Assembly (NCBI RefSeq): GCF_024399475.1
Contig: NZ_CP101620.1
Coordinates: 2,027,608 to 2,091,607, forward strand
Direction: 5' to 3'
From: Allocoprobacillus halotolerans
GTDB lineage: Bacteria > Bacillota_I > Bacilli_A > Erysipelotrichales > Coprobacillaceae
Length of the DNA stretch: 64,000 nucleotides
Numbering within the stretch: the stretch's first letter is position 1; each line of letters starts with the position of its first letter. Shown here piece by piece: positions 11,176-20,242 of the stretch. A program made the translations under genes and the position numbers. Under the pieces are notes generated by a model. It saw only the letters and a list, made by a program, of their open reading frames with translations. It was not told the DNA's origin and made no database searches.

Positions 11176-12158
11176 ATGTTTAATATGGTCTTTTTAAAAA
11201 TTGTTTTGAATTTTTTAGTGGGATTTATTCTTGTTTTAGCAGTGATGCCTAAAGCGATAAGTTATTTAAAAAAACTAAAATTTGGGCAAGTAGAAAGAGA
11301 AGAGGGTTTACAGTCGCATAAAGCAAAAGGTGGAACACCAACGATGGGGGAACAGTTTTTATTTTATGTGCGATTGTTGTTGTGTATATTTTAAATTTTA
11401 CTTCATTCAATAATCCTTATATTCATTTATTAACATTTGCATTTTTAGGTTTTGGTTTGGTAGGATTCATTGATGATTATTTAATTGTTGTAAGAAAAAC
11501 AAATGAAGGATTAAAGCCTTTATATAAATATGCTTTACAGTCTGTTGTCGCAATTGCTTTTTATGTTTTAGCAAAGATTTTTATACCACAGTTTGATACA
11601 GCAATTTCTATTCCTTTATTACATATGGAAGTGGATATTGGATGGCTTTATCCAATTCTGGTTTATTTTATGTTTACAGCTGGCAGTAATGCAGTTAATT
11701 TAACAGATGGTTTAGATGGTTTAGCAACTGGTTTATCAATGATTGCTATTTCTGTATTTGTTATTTTTGCGATTATGAATAAAAATTATGAAATTGCAAT
11801 TTATGCAATGGCGGTTATTGGAACATTGCTTGGATTTATGTGCTTTAATTATCATCCAGCACGTATTTTTATGGGTGATACAGGATCGCTGGCCTTAGGT
11901 GGATTATTAGCAGCTTTAGCGGTTTTAACACGTCAAGAATTATTATTTATTTTAATTGGCGGGGTTTTCTTGGTAGAAACATTATCTGTCATTATTCAAG
12001 TTGTGTCTTTTAAAACAAGAGGAAAACGTGTGTTTAAGATGGCACCGATTCATCATCATTTTGAAATGCTTGGATGGACTGAACAACAAGTTGTTATTTC
12101 ATTCTGGTTTTTAGGATTTATTTGTGGAATTATTGGAATTGTTTTAGGAGTCATGTAA
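11176..12158 (+). CDS. mraY: Phospho-N-acetylmuramoyl-pentapeptide transferase (frame break near 11348)
   Basis: Membrane enzyme that makes lipid I from UDP-MurNAc-pentapeptide and undecaprenyl phosphate. Motifs: KAKGGTPTMGG, GFIDDYLIVVRKTNEGL, NAVNLTDGLDGLATGLS, FNYHPARIFMGDTGSLALGG and the terminal MAPIHHHFEMLGW with the HHH cluster. The frame breaks at a G5 run (11346-11350); one added G restores TMGGTVFILCAIVVVYILNF. About 327 residues after repair. Start ATG has AAAGGAG upstream. One base separates its stop from the murD start. The usual upstream neighbours (mraZ, rsmH, ftsL, pbp) are absent here; DUF1846 is there instead. Confidence 0.92.
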
Positions 12159-12159
12159 T

Positions 12160-13499
12160 ATGTTGAAAGGAAAAAAGTTTTAGTTTTAGGACTAGCAAAA
12201 AGTGGTAAGGCGGCAGTTGAGCTTTTAGATGCTTTACATGCTTCAATTACTGTTAATGAATTTGCTAAAAAAGAAAAAATTGATTGTTATGATGAATATG
12301 TTAGTCGAGGTATAGAAATGATTGTTGGGGGGCACCCCGATGAATTATTTGAAAGAAATTTTGATTTTGTTGTAAAGAATCCTGGTATTAATTATCATAA
12401 ACCTTTTATTTTAAGATTAAAGGAAAGAGGAATTCCTGTATATACCGAGATTGAATTAGCATATCAAGTTGCGAAGATGCAAAATTATATTGCGGTTACA
12501 GGAACGAATGGAAAAACAACAACAGTCACTTTAATTGATACAATTTTAAGACAAGCTAATCATCAAGTTTGTTTGGCTGGAAATGTGGGAACACCTTATG
12601 CTTCGCTTGTTTTAGAAAATGATTTAATCAATGAAGAAGGCTATGATGTTGTTTTGGAAATGTCAAACTTCCAATTGTTGGATATTGATAAGTTCCATCC
12701 TCATATTTCTACAATTATCAATTTAACACCAGATCATTTAGATTATATGGCTTCGTTAGATGAATATTATGCATCGAAAACGCGCATTTATATGAATCAG
12801 GATAGTCAAGATTATTTTATTGAGAATTTAGATGATCCTATTTTACAGGATTATTTAAAACGATACCCTGTAAAAGCTCAACGTGTGACTTTCTCATTGT
12901 CTCAAGAGGCTGATTGTATGATTCAAAATCAGGCTATCTATTATAAAGGAAAACATGTGATTGATTTAGATGAAATCAAAATTGTTGGTCAACATAATGT
13001 TCAAAATATGATGATTGCGATTATTGCCTGTGCTTTAAGTGGTGTTTCACTTGCCAGTATTCATCAATCATTAGTTTCTTTTCAAGGTGTGGAACATCGT
13101 ATTGAGTTTGTTAGAGAATATCAAGGTGTTAAATATTATAACGATTCTAAAGCAACCAATACTGATGCAGCTATCATTGCTTTAAAAGCTTTCCAACAAC
13201 CTGTTATTTTGTTAATGGGTGGACATGAAAAAGGATTGGATTTATCTGAAATGGCGACATATCAATCGCAGATTTCAGCATTGATTTGTTTTGGTGAAGC
13301 CAAAGAGAGATTTGCAAAAGAAATGCATTGTCCTCATACTTATGTTGTGGAACATATGAAAGATGCCATTATGAAAGCAAAAGAAATTGCTCATGAGGGA
13401 GATATTGTTTTACTATCACCTTCAACAAGTTCATTTGATGAATTTAGTGGCTATGAAGAAAGAGGAAGAGTTTTTAAAGAAATTGTTTATCATTTTTAA
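12160..13499 (+). CDS. murD: UDP-N-acetylmuramoylalanine--D-glutamate ligase (frame break near 12173)
   Basis: Cytoplasmic peptidoglycan precursor ligase. The start ATG is at 12160, but the frame closes after eight codons because of an A6 run at 12171-12176. One added A gives the expected MLKGKKVLVLGLAKSGKAAVE Rossmann start and joins the long frame. Downstream motifs: FVVKNPGIN, VTGTNGKTTTV (P-loop), GNVGTPY, LVLEMSNFQL-type block, NLTPDHLDYM, YYNDSKATNTDAAI and LLSPSTSSFDEFSGYEERG. About 447 residues. Co-transcribed with mraY. After murD the division cluster is interrupted by the PTS operon. Confidence 0.92.
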
Positions 13500-13513
13500 T
13501 GATGAAAAGAATC

Positions 13514-13527
13514 TGAAAGCGTTGACA
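13514..13527 (+). promoter_or_regulatory. Catabolite-responsive element (cre) overlapping the -35 box
   Basis: TGAAAGCGTTGACA matches the Gram-positive CcpA operator consensus TGWAANCGNTNWCA at every position. It overlaps the -35 hexamer of the promoter below, the position expected for repression when preferred sugars are present. Confidence 0.8.
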
Positions 13528-13550
13528 AGAAAATTGAATAATGCTATGAT
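13522..13550 (+). promoter_or_regulatory. Sigma-A-type promoter of the licT-PTS operon
   Basis: TTGACA, a 17-base spacer, then TATGAT. A near-consensus promoter just upstream of the antiterminator target hairpin. Confidence 0.82.
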
Positions 13551-13565
13551 TATGTTGTAATTTAT

Positions 13566-13636
13566 GGATAGTCATTGCATAGATAAGGCAACACTAAACC
13601 TGTTTACAGATATTTTTTCTGTGGCAGGTTTTTTCT
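13566..13636 (+). promoter_or_regulatory. Ribonucleic antiterminator (RAT) site overlapping a terminator
   Basis: The leader starts with GGATAGTCATTGC... and ends with AAGGCAACAC, close to the RAT consensus of BglG/LicT regulators (GGAT-GT-A-TG ... GGCAAAAC). It runs directly into a terminator: AACCTG-TTTACAGA pairs with TCTGTGG-CAGGTT followed by a T6 run. When the LicT-like protein binds the RAT fold, the terminator cannot form. This fits autoregulation of the gene just downstream. Confidence 0.75.
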
Positions 13637-13656
13637 ATTTTAGAGAGGTGATGGGT

Positions 13657-14493
13657 ATGATTATAAAAAAGATTTTAAATAATAATGTTGTTGTGACGAC
13701 AAATCAGCAAAAAGAAGAGATTATTGTTATGGGGAAAGGTTTAGCATATGGTAAACGTACAGGAGATAATATTGATGTAGATAAAATTAATAAAACTTTT
13801 GAAGTGTGTTTGAAGCCTAATCAAAAGAAGATGATGAATATGCTGAAAGATATTCCAATTGAATATATGGAAATATCAGATTTTGTTATTCAAAAAGCAA
13901 AACAGGATCTAAAAGTGGATGACTCTCTTTATATTAGTTTAACAGATCATATTCATACCAGTATTGAACGTTATAAGGAAGGAATACCTTTAAAGAATCA
14001 TATGCTTTTTGATATTAAACATTTTTATCCTAAGGAGTTTGAATTGGGATTGTTGACTTTAAAATTGATTGAAGAAAAATATCATATTTGTATGGAAGAA
14101 GATGAAGCAGCTTTTTTAGCATTACATATTGTCAGTAGTGAAGTCGGTAAAAATATTAGTGATGTATACGAAATTACAAATTTTATTTTGGAAATTGTAG
14201 ACATTGTAAAGAAATATTCTCAATTGGAATTGGATGAAGATTCATTGTCTTATCAACGATTTGTAACTCATCTTAAATTCTTTGGGTTACGTATTTTTAA
14301 TAAAACAAAATTGGATGATGATGCATCTTTGAATAATGATTTATTAGAAATTATGAAAGAAAAATATGTAGATCCTTATCTATGTGCATCTCAAATACAG
14401 GCCCATATCGAAAAGACTTATCATTATGAATTGGATGATGAAGAAGTATTATTTTTAACGATTCATGTTGCTAAAATTATTTCTAAGAAATAA
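13657..14493 (+). CDS. licT: BglG/LicT-family transcription antiterminator
   Basis: RNA-binding antiterminator of 278 residues. The first 55 or so form the co-antiterminator (CAT) RNA-binding domain (MIIKKILNNNVVVTTNQ ... EIIVMGKGLAYGKRTGD). Two PTS regulation domains (PRD) follow, with conserved His residues in LTDHIHTSIERY, FLALHIVSSE and LFLTIHVAKII-type blocks, which are phosphorylated by the PTS. The start at 13657 has AGAGGTG at good spacing; the ATG at 13651 is too close. It lies behind a cre site and a RAT/terminator. It is followed by its cognate PTS gene, so it probably senses that transporter's activity. Confidence 0.9.
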   Translation: MIIKKILNNNVVVTTNQQKEEIIVMGKGLAYGKRTGDNIDVDKINKTFEVCLKPNQKKMMNMLKDIPIEYMEISDFVIQKAKQDLKVDDSLYISLTDHIHTSIERYKEGIPLKNHMLFDIKHFYPKEFELGLLTLKLIEEKYHICMEEDEAAFLALHIVSSEVGKNISDVYEITNFILEIVDIVKKYSQLELDEDSLSYQRFVTHLKFFGLRIFNKTKLDDDASLNNDLLEIMKEKYVDPYLCASQIQAHIEKTYHYELDDEEVLFLTIHVAKIISKK

Positions 14494-14507
14494 TTTGCAA
14501 ATATATT

Positions 14508-14553
14508 GGATGGTAACATTAAGTTGGCCAAACCTTCACATTTTGAAGTTTTC
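14508..14553 (+). promoter_or_regulatory. Possible second RAT site and weak terminator before the PTS gene
   Basis: GGATGGTAAC ... GGCCAAACC resembles a second, slightly short RAT element. It is followed by an imperfect hairpin (AACCTTCA with TGAAGTT) and a short T run. Its place between licT and the EIIBCA gene is where many LicT systems carry a second target. The match is weaker than for the first site. Confidence 0.45.
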
Positions 14554-14574
14554 AAAGGAATGGAGGAAAAGAAA

Positions 14575-16422
14575 ATGAAATATGAAAAACTTTCAAAAGA
14601 CATTATTAAAGCTGTGGGAGGAAAGGAGAACATTGTATCTTTACAGCATTGTATGACACGTTTGAGATTTGCTTTAAAAGATGAGTCAAAAGCAAATGAT
14701 CAACAAATAGAAGCGATTGATGGCGTGCTTTCTTTGATTAAAAAAGGAGGACAATATCAAATTGTTATTGGAACACATGTTCATGATGTTTATCTTGATG
14801 TTTGTCAGTTGGCAGATATTCAAGAAGATGGCAATGATGGTACAGAAAAAGAAAAGAAAGGCATTTTTAATGCAATATTTTCAACGATTATTGGGTGTAT
14901 AGGGCCTATTATTCCTATTTTAGTAGGAACGGGACTAGGTAAATGTATTTTGCTATTTGTTTCTATGATGGGTTGGGCAGATGCTGAATCATCAATGACA
15001 TATTATGTTTTTAATTTTGTGTTTGATTCAGGAATTACATTCTTACCTGTTTTTACAGCAGTTGCTGCAGCTAGACATTTTAAATGTAATATGTATATGG
15101 CAGCTGTACTTGGTTGTGCTTTAGTTCATCCAAACTGGAATGCGATTGTTTCGGCTACTGACCCAAAGTTTATCGGTGATATGTTTGGCTTTTTACCATT
15201 GTATGGCATGCCTTATACATCAACACTCATTCCATCTATTTTGATTGTTTATGTGATGAGTAAATTAGAATTTGGTTTAAATAAAGTTTTGCCTGAATTA
15301 GTGAAAGGTATGTTAACACCATTATTAACTTTACTTATTATGACACCAATTGCATTTATTGTATTAGCACCAGCAATGGGAATTATTTCTATTTATTTAG
15401 GAGAAGCTTTATTATGGGTTTATAATACTTTTGGAATGTTTGCGATTGCGATTATGTGTATTGTCTATCCATGGATGGTTGCTACAGGTATGCATGCAAC
15501 TTTAGCGATTGCAGGTATTCAAATTTTATCTCAATCAGGTTATGATCCATTTTCAAGAACATTGACACTAACAGCGAATATGGCTCAAGGCGCTGCAGCA
15601 TTTGCTTGTGCCGTGAAAACCAAAAATAGTGATTTTAGAAACACATGTCTTTCAGCCGGATTTACAGCATTCTTTGCAGGAATTACTGAACCTTGTATTT
15701 ATGGTGTCACAGTTCGTCTAAAAAAACCAATGTATGCAGTTATGATTGGATGTTTTGCAGGTGGTTTATATGCCGGATTTTGTGGATTAAAAGCTTTTGC
15801 GTTTATGACACCAAGTATTGTGAATTTTCCAATGTGGATTGGTGGAGATAATCCAAACAACTTAATGAATGCTATTATTACAATGATTATTTCTGCTGTT
15901 GTGACTTTTATTACGACTTTACTCATTGGTTTTGATGATATTGAAGAAGAGCATCAAAAAATTGAAAATAAATTCAATCAGGTCAATTGTCCTGTCAAAG
16001 GAAAAATTATTTCTTTAGAAGAAGTTCATGATGAAATGTTTTCTAAAGAAGTTTTAGGAAAAGGTGTTGCTATTATTCCATCAGAAGGAAAAATTTATGC
16101 ACCTGCAAATGGTGTAATTAGTGCCACATTTGAAACAAAACATGCGATAGGAATGACAACGGATAATGGAACTGATATACTTATTCATGTCGGAATAGAT
16201 ACAGTTAAGTTAGAAGGAAAACCTTTTGTTCAACATGTTGAAAAAGGTGAATATGTCAAAGCAGGAACTTTACTATTGGAATTTGATATGAAAGCTATTG
16301 AACAAGCAGGGTTTGATTCTACAACAATGGTTGTGGTGACAAATTCTCAAGATTATTTGGAGGTGATTCCTACAAAATTAGAGAAAATAAATAAAAATGA
16401 TCCAATTTTAACAATTATTTAA
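14575..16422 (+). CDS. PTS transporter subunit EIIBCA, beta-glucoside type
   Basis: Sugar transporter of 615 residues that phosphorylates its substrate during uptake. EIIB: VSLQHCMTRLRFAL with the phospho-Cys at residue 26. EIIC: about ten membrane segments from residue 100 to 465, with AAVLGCALVHPNW, PWMVATGMHATLA and AGFTAFFAGITEPCIYGVT. EIIA (C-terminal, crr-like): His at about 523 (KHAIGMTTDNG) and the active His at about 538 in ILIHVGIDTVKL. The start at 14575 is chosen for GGAGGAAAAG; an in-frame start further up lies in the leader. The domain order BCA is that of BglF/BglP. The sugar cannot be assigned, since no phospho-glycosidase follows. Confidence 0.92.
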   Translation: MKYEKLSKDIIKAVGGKENIVSLQHCMTRLRFALKDESKANDQQIEAIDGVLSLIKKGGQYQIVIGTHVHDVYLDVCQLADIQEDGNDGTEKEKKGIFNAIFSTIIGCIGPIIPILVGTGLGKCILLFVSMMGWADAESSMTYYVFNFVFDSGITFLPVFTAVAAARHFKCNMYMAAVLGCALVHPNWNAIVSATDPKFIGDMFGFLPLYGMPYTSTLIPSILIVYVMSKLEFGLNKVLPELVKGMLTPLLTLLIMTPIAFIVLAPAMGIISIYLGEALLWVYNTFGMFAIAIMCIVYPWMVATGMHATLAIAGIQILSQSGYDPFSRTLTLTANMAQGAAAFACAVKTKNSDFRNTCLSAGFTAFFAGITEPCIYGVTVRLKKPMYAVMIGCFAGGLYAGFCGLKAFAFMTPSIVNFPMWIGGDNPNNLMNAIITMIISAVVTFITTLLIGFDDIEEEHQKIENKFNQVNCPVKGKIISLEEVHDEMFSKEVLGKGVAIIPSEGKIYAPANGVISATFETKHAIGMTTDNGTDILIHVGIDTVKLEGKPFVQHVEKGEYVKAGTLLLEFDMKAIEQAGFDSTTMVVVTNSQDYLEVIPTKLEKINKNDPILTII

Positions 16423-16436
16423 GAGGAAGTGAGATT

Positions 16437-17261
16437 ATGGTCTGGGCAGATTTACATGTTCATACAGCTTATAGTGATGGTGTTCATTCTATTGAAGAAA
16501 CCGTCCGCTTTGCAAAGACACAAGGAATTCAAGCCATTGCCATTACTGATCATGATACTGTTTTTCATTATGAAAAAGTCAAAGCAGTATGTAAGCAGTA
16601 TGGTTTAGAAACAATTCGTGGTGTAGAGATGAGTTGTTATGATTGCGATGTTCATAAAAAAGTTCATATTGTTGGTTTATGGCTTGATGAGTATCCTCAA
16701 TATGTAGAAAAATTATGTCAAAATACGTTGCAATGTAGAGATTGTTATCATCATGAAATGATTCAAAAGTTAAATCAAAAGGGATTAGATATAACATATG
16801 AAGAAGCTAAACAGTATGCTCCTTATAACATTGTCTTTAAAATGCATCTTTTTATGGCTATTGTTCATAAGTATCCTGAATATAATAACCTTCAAAAATA
16901 TCGTGAATTATTTATGGAAGAAACTTCTCAGGACATAGATGCAAAAATGGGGTATATTGATGTTAAAGAAGGTATTGAAGCGATTCGCCAAGATGGTGGC
17001 ATAGCGATTATTGCGCATCCATGTGAATATCATAATTATGATGAAATAGAAAAGTATGTCAGTTATGGTTTGCAGGGAATTGAAATATCACATCCTAGTA
17101 TGGAAGAGGAAGATTATGATTTAACACAATCATTTGCTCGAAAGTATAATCTTTTGAAAAGTGGTGGTAGTGATTTTCACAATATTCAACTAACACCAAT
17201 CGGTCATCATGGATTAACAAAACAACAATTTATGGAATTAAAAAGGCAGGTTAATAGATAG
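16437..17261 (+). CDS. PHP-domain metal-dependent phosphoesterase
   Basis: Protein of 274 residues with all PHP metal-binding motifs: ADLHVHTAYSDG at the N-terminus, AITDHDTVFHY, RGVEMSCYDCDV, AIIAHPCEYHNYDE and SGGSDFHN near the end. PHP proteins hydrolyse phosphate esters, such as nucleotides or sugar phosphates. It sits 14 bases after the PTS gene with AGAGGAAGTGAG upstream and one base before the tyrosine phosphatase gene. It is therefore expressed with the transporter and under the same cre/RAT control. That context suggests a role on an imported phosphorylated compound (inference). Confidence 0.85.
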   Translation: MVWADLHVHTAYSDGVHSIEETVRFAKTQGIQAIAITDHDTVFHYEKVKAVCKQYGLETIRGVEMSCYDCDVHKKVHIVGLWLDEYPQYVEKLCQNTLQCRDCYHHEMIQKLNQKGLDITYEEAKQYAPYNIVFKMHLFMAIVHKYPEYNNLQKYRELFMEETSQDIDAKMGYIDVKEGIEAIRQDGGIAIIAHPCEYHNYDEIEKYVSYGLQGIEISHPSMEEEDYDLTQSFARKYNLLKSGGSDFHNIQLTPIGHHGLTKQQFMELKRQVNR

Positions 17262-17262
17262 T

Positions 17263-18017
17263 ATGAAGAATTTAAATGTGAAAAACTTCAGAGATATTAA
17301 AGGTTATGTTAATCATGAAGGACTTGTCATGAAAGCTCGTATGATTTATAGAGGTGGACCACTTAATGGATTAAGTGAAAAAGAAAAGAAATTGATAGAA
17401 AAAGATTTGAATATAAAATACATTCTTGATTTTCGAGATGAACAAGAAGCACAACTCATGCCTGATTGTTCTTTTGATAATATTGTTTATGAACGTATTG
17501 GAGCCTTAATTGGGTCATTCAAACATCAAGGGTTTGATTTTGGAAACTTGTTACAAGGAAAAATGACTGAAGATAAATTACATTTTTTATTGGATTATAT
17601 TAAAGATGGTTATAAACATATGGCATTTGATAATCCGGCTTATCATCGTTTGTTTGTTTTGTTATTAAAAAATGATGGCGGTGTTTATTTCCATTGTAGT
17701 GCTGGTAAAGATAGAACAGGAGTGGCTGCGTTCTTGATTATGATGGCTTTGGATATGAATGAAGAAGATGCTATTCAAGAATATTTATTATCTAATGAAT
17801 ATTTAAAAGAAAGTAATGACACTCTATGTGAACAATTACAAATACCTTTTGAACTCAGAAAAAATGTGAACCTTTACTCTATGTTCAAAAAGAGTTTATT
17901 GATTTGACGATTGAATCTATTAAAGAAAAATATCAAAATTATCATGAATTCTTTTTACAGGAATATCATTTAGATTCAGGAAAGAGAGAAAAATTAAAAG
18001 AAATATATTGTGGTTAG
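17263..18017 (+). CDS. Tyrosine-protein-phosphatase-type enzyme (frame break near 17861)
   Basis: Y_phosphatase3-type (LipA/Lmo1800-like) phosphatase. It starts NVKNFRDIKGYVNHEGLVMKAR-like with RMIYRGGPLNGLSEKE, carries YILDFRDEQEA, and has the P-loop VYFHCSAGKDRTGVAAF with catalytic Cys and Arg. The frame shifts within an A6 run (17859-17864). One added base gives KKCEPLLYVQKEFIDLTIES and a C-terminal helix region ending at 18017, as in homologues of about 250 residues. These enzymes dephosphorylate phosphotyrosine, phosphoinositides or small phosphorylated compounds. It is encoded in the PTS operon. Confidence 0.82.
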
Positions 18018-18023
18018 GTGGTG

Positions 18024-18701
18024 ATGGATTTGCCATTGACTATTAAGGATTTATTTGTACATGGTCTATGGGTTATCAGATTAATTGTGGCGATATTATG
18101 TGGATGTTTAATTGGATATGAGCGAAGTAATCGAAACAAAGGTGCAGGTGTACGTACACATGCTATATTGGCACTTGGCTCTGCGTTGGTGATGCTCATT
18201 TCTAAATATGGTTTTTTAGATGTTGGAAATATTGATGGCTCTCGTATCGCTGCTCAAATTGTTAGTGGTGTTGGCTTTTTGGGTGCTGGTGTTATTTTTG
18301 TGAGAAATGGAAATGTTTCAGGATTGACGACAGCAGCGGGTTTATGGGCTACCTCAGGAGTTGGTATGTGTATTGGGGCAGGAATGTATGATATGGGAAT
18401 TACAACAACTTTACTTTTAATTGGACTTCAAATTTTATTTCACAAAGGTTTCTTTTTGAAATTAACACAAAACAGTCAAAGTATGCATATGGAAATTTAT
18501 TATGAAGAATATGCTTTAAAAGATATTCATTTTGTTTTTAAAAAATGTGGTATTGATATTTATTCTATGAAAATAGAAAATTTAAAAAATAAGTATATGT
18601 ATATTGAAATGGAAATATCAGCAAGTCAAAATTTTCAAAAAGAATGTCTATTAAATGAGATGATGAAAAAAACATATTTTAAAAAACTGAATTATTGTTA
18701 A
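18024..18701 (+). CDS. mgtC: MgtC/SapB family membrane protein
   Basis: About 226 residues: four or five membrane spans in the first 140 residues followed by a cytoplasmic ACT-like tail. Typical family blocks: VAILCGCLIGYERSNRNKGAGVRTH, LGSALVMLISKYGF, DGSRIAAQIVSGVGFLGAGVIF and GLTTAAGLWATSGVGMCIGAG. MgtC proteins relate to magnesium or phosphate homeostasis, but the activity is debated. It begins six bases after the phosphatase stop. GTG codons at 18018 and 18021 are alternative starts; the ATG at 18024 is preferred. Probably the last gene of the PTS operon. Confidence 0.88.
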   Translation: MDLPLTIKDLFVHGLWVIRLIVAILCGCLIGYERSNRNKGAGVRTHAILALGSALVMLISKYGFLDVGNIDGSRIAAQIVSGVGFLGAGVIFVRNGNVSGLTTAAGLWATSGVGMCIGAGMYDMGITTTLLLIGLQILFHKGFFLKLTQNSQSMHMEIYYEEYALKDIHFVFKKCGIDIYSMKIENLKNKYMYIEMEISASQNFQKECLLNEMMKKTYFKKLNYC

Positions 18702-18718
18702 AGTGACTAATGAAGGAC

Positions 18719-18746
18719 TTGACGAATATATAGAATATGTTAGAAT
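18719..18746 (+). promoter_or_regulatory. Promoter of the MATE exporter leader
   Basis: TTGACG and TAGAAT separated by 16 bases, placing the transcript start around 18752, immediately before the structured leader. Confidence 0.65.
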
Positions 18747-18747
18747 A

Positions 18748-18838
18748 GTGGTGCTTGCTCGGAGGGTGAGTCATTCATTGGAAATGGCGAACTGGATAAG
18801 GCTACAAGTTGAAATACTTGTGACTTATCCAGTTTTTT
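18748..18838 (+). promoter_or_regulatory. Structured leader with terminator before a MATE exporter; candidate guanidine-IV-type (mepA) riboswitch
   Basis: A short leader of about 90 bases begins GTGCTTGCTCGGAGGGTGAG (a small hairpin with a GGAGGG loop). It is followed by a very stable terminator: AACTGGATAAG pairs with CTTATCCAGTT, with an inner ACAAGT/ACTTGT stem and a T6 tail. A promoter sits just upstream and the MATE ribosome site just downstream. Known precedent: guanidine-IV riboswitches are compact two-hairpin elements before mepA-type MATE genes in Firmicutes. The transcription-attenuation layout is seen; the ligand class is inference from context and was not aligned. Confidence 0.5.
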
Positions 18839-18866
18839 GTTTCATGTCAAAAAGGAGGTTGAATAT

Positions 18867-20195
18867 ATGGATTTTATCAAAGGAAATATGAAAAGTATTT
18901 ATTTGAAATATTTAGGTGCAGCTTTTGGTAGTGCCCTAATTACTTCGATTTATTCTATTGTAGATATGGCGATGGTTGGACAGTATCAAGGACCAGATGG
19001 AACTGCAGCATTGGCAGTTGTTGCACCGATATGGAATATTATTTATAGTTTGGGATTATTAATGGGGATTGGAGGAGCAGTTATTTTTAGTACGCTCAAA
19101 GGACAAGATGGTCATAAAGCATATGAAGCTCAGGAAGTCTTTACCGTTTCATTGATAGGTTCAGTTGTGTTGGCTATGATTTCATGGATAGTAATTATTG
19201 TTTTTGATCAGCAATTATTAATGTTATTTGGAGCACGGGAAAGCTTATTGCCATTAGGTTTAGAGTATTTAAAGCCAATTCAATATGTCATTCCTTGTTT
19301 TTTAATCAATCAAATGTTAGCGTCATATTTGCGCAATGATAACGCTCCTACTCTAGCAACCATCGGTGTTCTTTTAGGTGGTGTCTTTAATATTTTTGGT
19401 GACTACTTTTTTGTGTTTGTGATGGATATGGGAATTGCGGGAGCTGGTTTAGCAACCGCTATGGGTGCCGTGATTTCGACAATAGTTATGTTGATCCATT
19501 TTGTTAAAAAGGAAAATTCATTAAAAATTGTACCACCAAAACATTTTTTTGAAAATCTTCAAAAAATCACAGTGACAGGTTTTTCAACATTTTTCATTGA
19601 TGTTGCAATGGGTATTTTAACAATCTTTTTTAATCGCCAAATTATGAAATATTTAGGAACGGAAGCTTTATCTGTATATGGAATTATTGTCAATATATCA
19701 ACTTTTGTACAATGTTGTGCTTATAGTGTTGGACAAGCCTCACAGCCTATTATTTCTGTTAATTATGGAGCACATCAAGTGAGTCGTATTCAACTTGTCT
19801 TAAAATATGCTTTATTGACAGTTGCTTTCTTTAGTTTGTTGTGGACATTATTATCATTATTGACACCCATGTTATTGGTTTCTATTTTTATGACACCAAC
19901 ACCTGAAATAACTACCCTTGCTCCACAAATTATTCGTTGTTATGGTTTATCATTTTTGTTGTTGCCATTTAATATTTTTTCAACTTATTATTTTCAGGCT
20001 TTATTACAGCCAAAAGTTTCATTTATTGTGGCTGTTTCAAGAGGATTAGTAGTCAGTGGCATTCTCATTTATATTTTGCCATTGATTCGTCCAGATATGT
20101 TGTGGTGGACCATGGTTGTGACTGAAATCGTTGTTGCTTTTTATGCAGGATTGCATATGTTTCAATATACAAGACAATTATCTGTTGAAAGTTAA
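18867..20195 (+). CDS. MATE family efflux transporter (MepA-like)
   Basis: Multidrug/cation exporter of 442 residues with twelve predicted membrane spans in two homologous halves. Visible blocks: SIYSIVDMAMVGQYQGPDG, LLMGIGGAVIFSTLKGQ, LRNDNAPTLATIGVLLGGVFNIFGDYFFV, GIAGAGLATAMGAVIS, and in the second half NISTFVQCCAYSVGQASQPIISVNYGAHQ. The start at 18867 follows AAAGGAGGTTG; an in-frame ATG thirty bases upstream lies at the terminator and is rejected. It has its own promoter and attenuator. It is unrelated in function to the division genes around it. Confidence 0.9.
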   Translation: MDFIKGNMKSIYLKYLGAAFGSALITSIYSIVDMAMVGQYQGPDGTAALAVVAPIWNIIYSLGLLMGIGGAVIFSTLKGQDGHKAYEAQEVFTVSLIGSVVLAMISWIVIIVFDQQLLMLFGARESLLPLGLEYLKPIQYVIPCFLINQMLASYLRNDNAPTLATIGVLLGGVFNIFGDYFFVFVMDMGIAGAGLATAMGAVISTIVMLIHFVKKENSLKIVPPKHFFENLQKITVTGFSTFFIDVAMGILTIFFNRQIMKYLGTEALSVYGIIVNISTFVQCCAYSVGQASQPIISVNYGAHQVSRIQLVLKYALLTVAFFSLLWTLLSLLTPMLLVSIFMTPTPEITTLAPQIIRCYGLSFLLLPFNIFSTYYFQALLQPKVSFIVAVSRGLVVSGILIYILPLIRPDMLWWTMVVTEIVVAFYAGLHMFQYTRQLSVES

Positions 20196-20212
20196 AAAAT
20201 GAAATTTTTATC

Positions 20213-20242
20213 AGAAGGTACTATAAGGTATCTTCTTTTTTT
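20213..20242 (+). terminator. Terminator after the MATE gene
   Basis: AGAAGGTAC-tataa-GGTATCTTCT hairpin with one G-U pair, followed by T7. Confidence 0.8.

Noticed and set aside
18703-18891. Small ORF between mgtC and the MATE gene
   Set aside because: It runs through the promoter, leader and terminator of the MATE gene in another frame and has no coding character.
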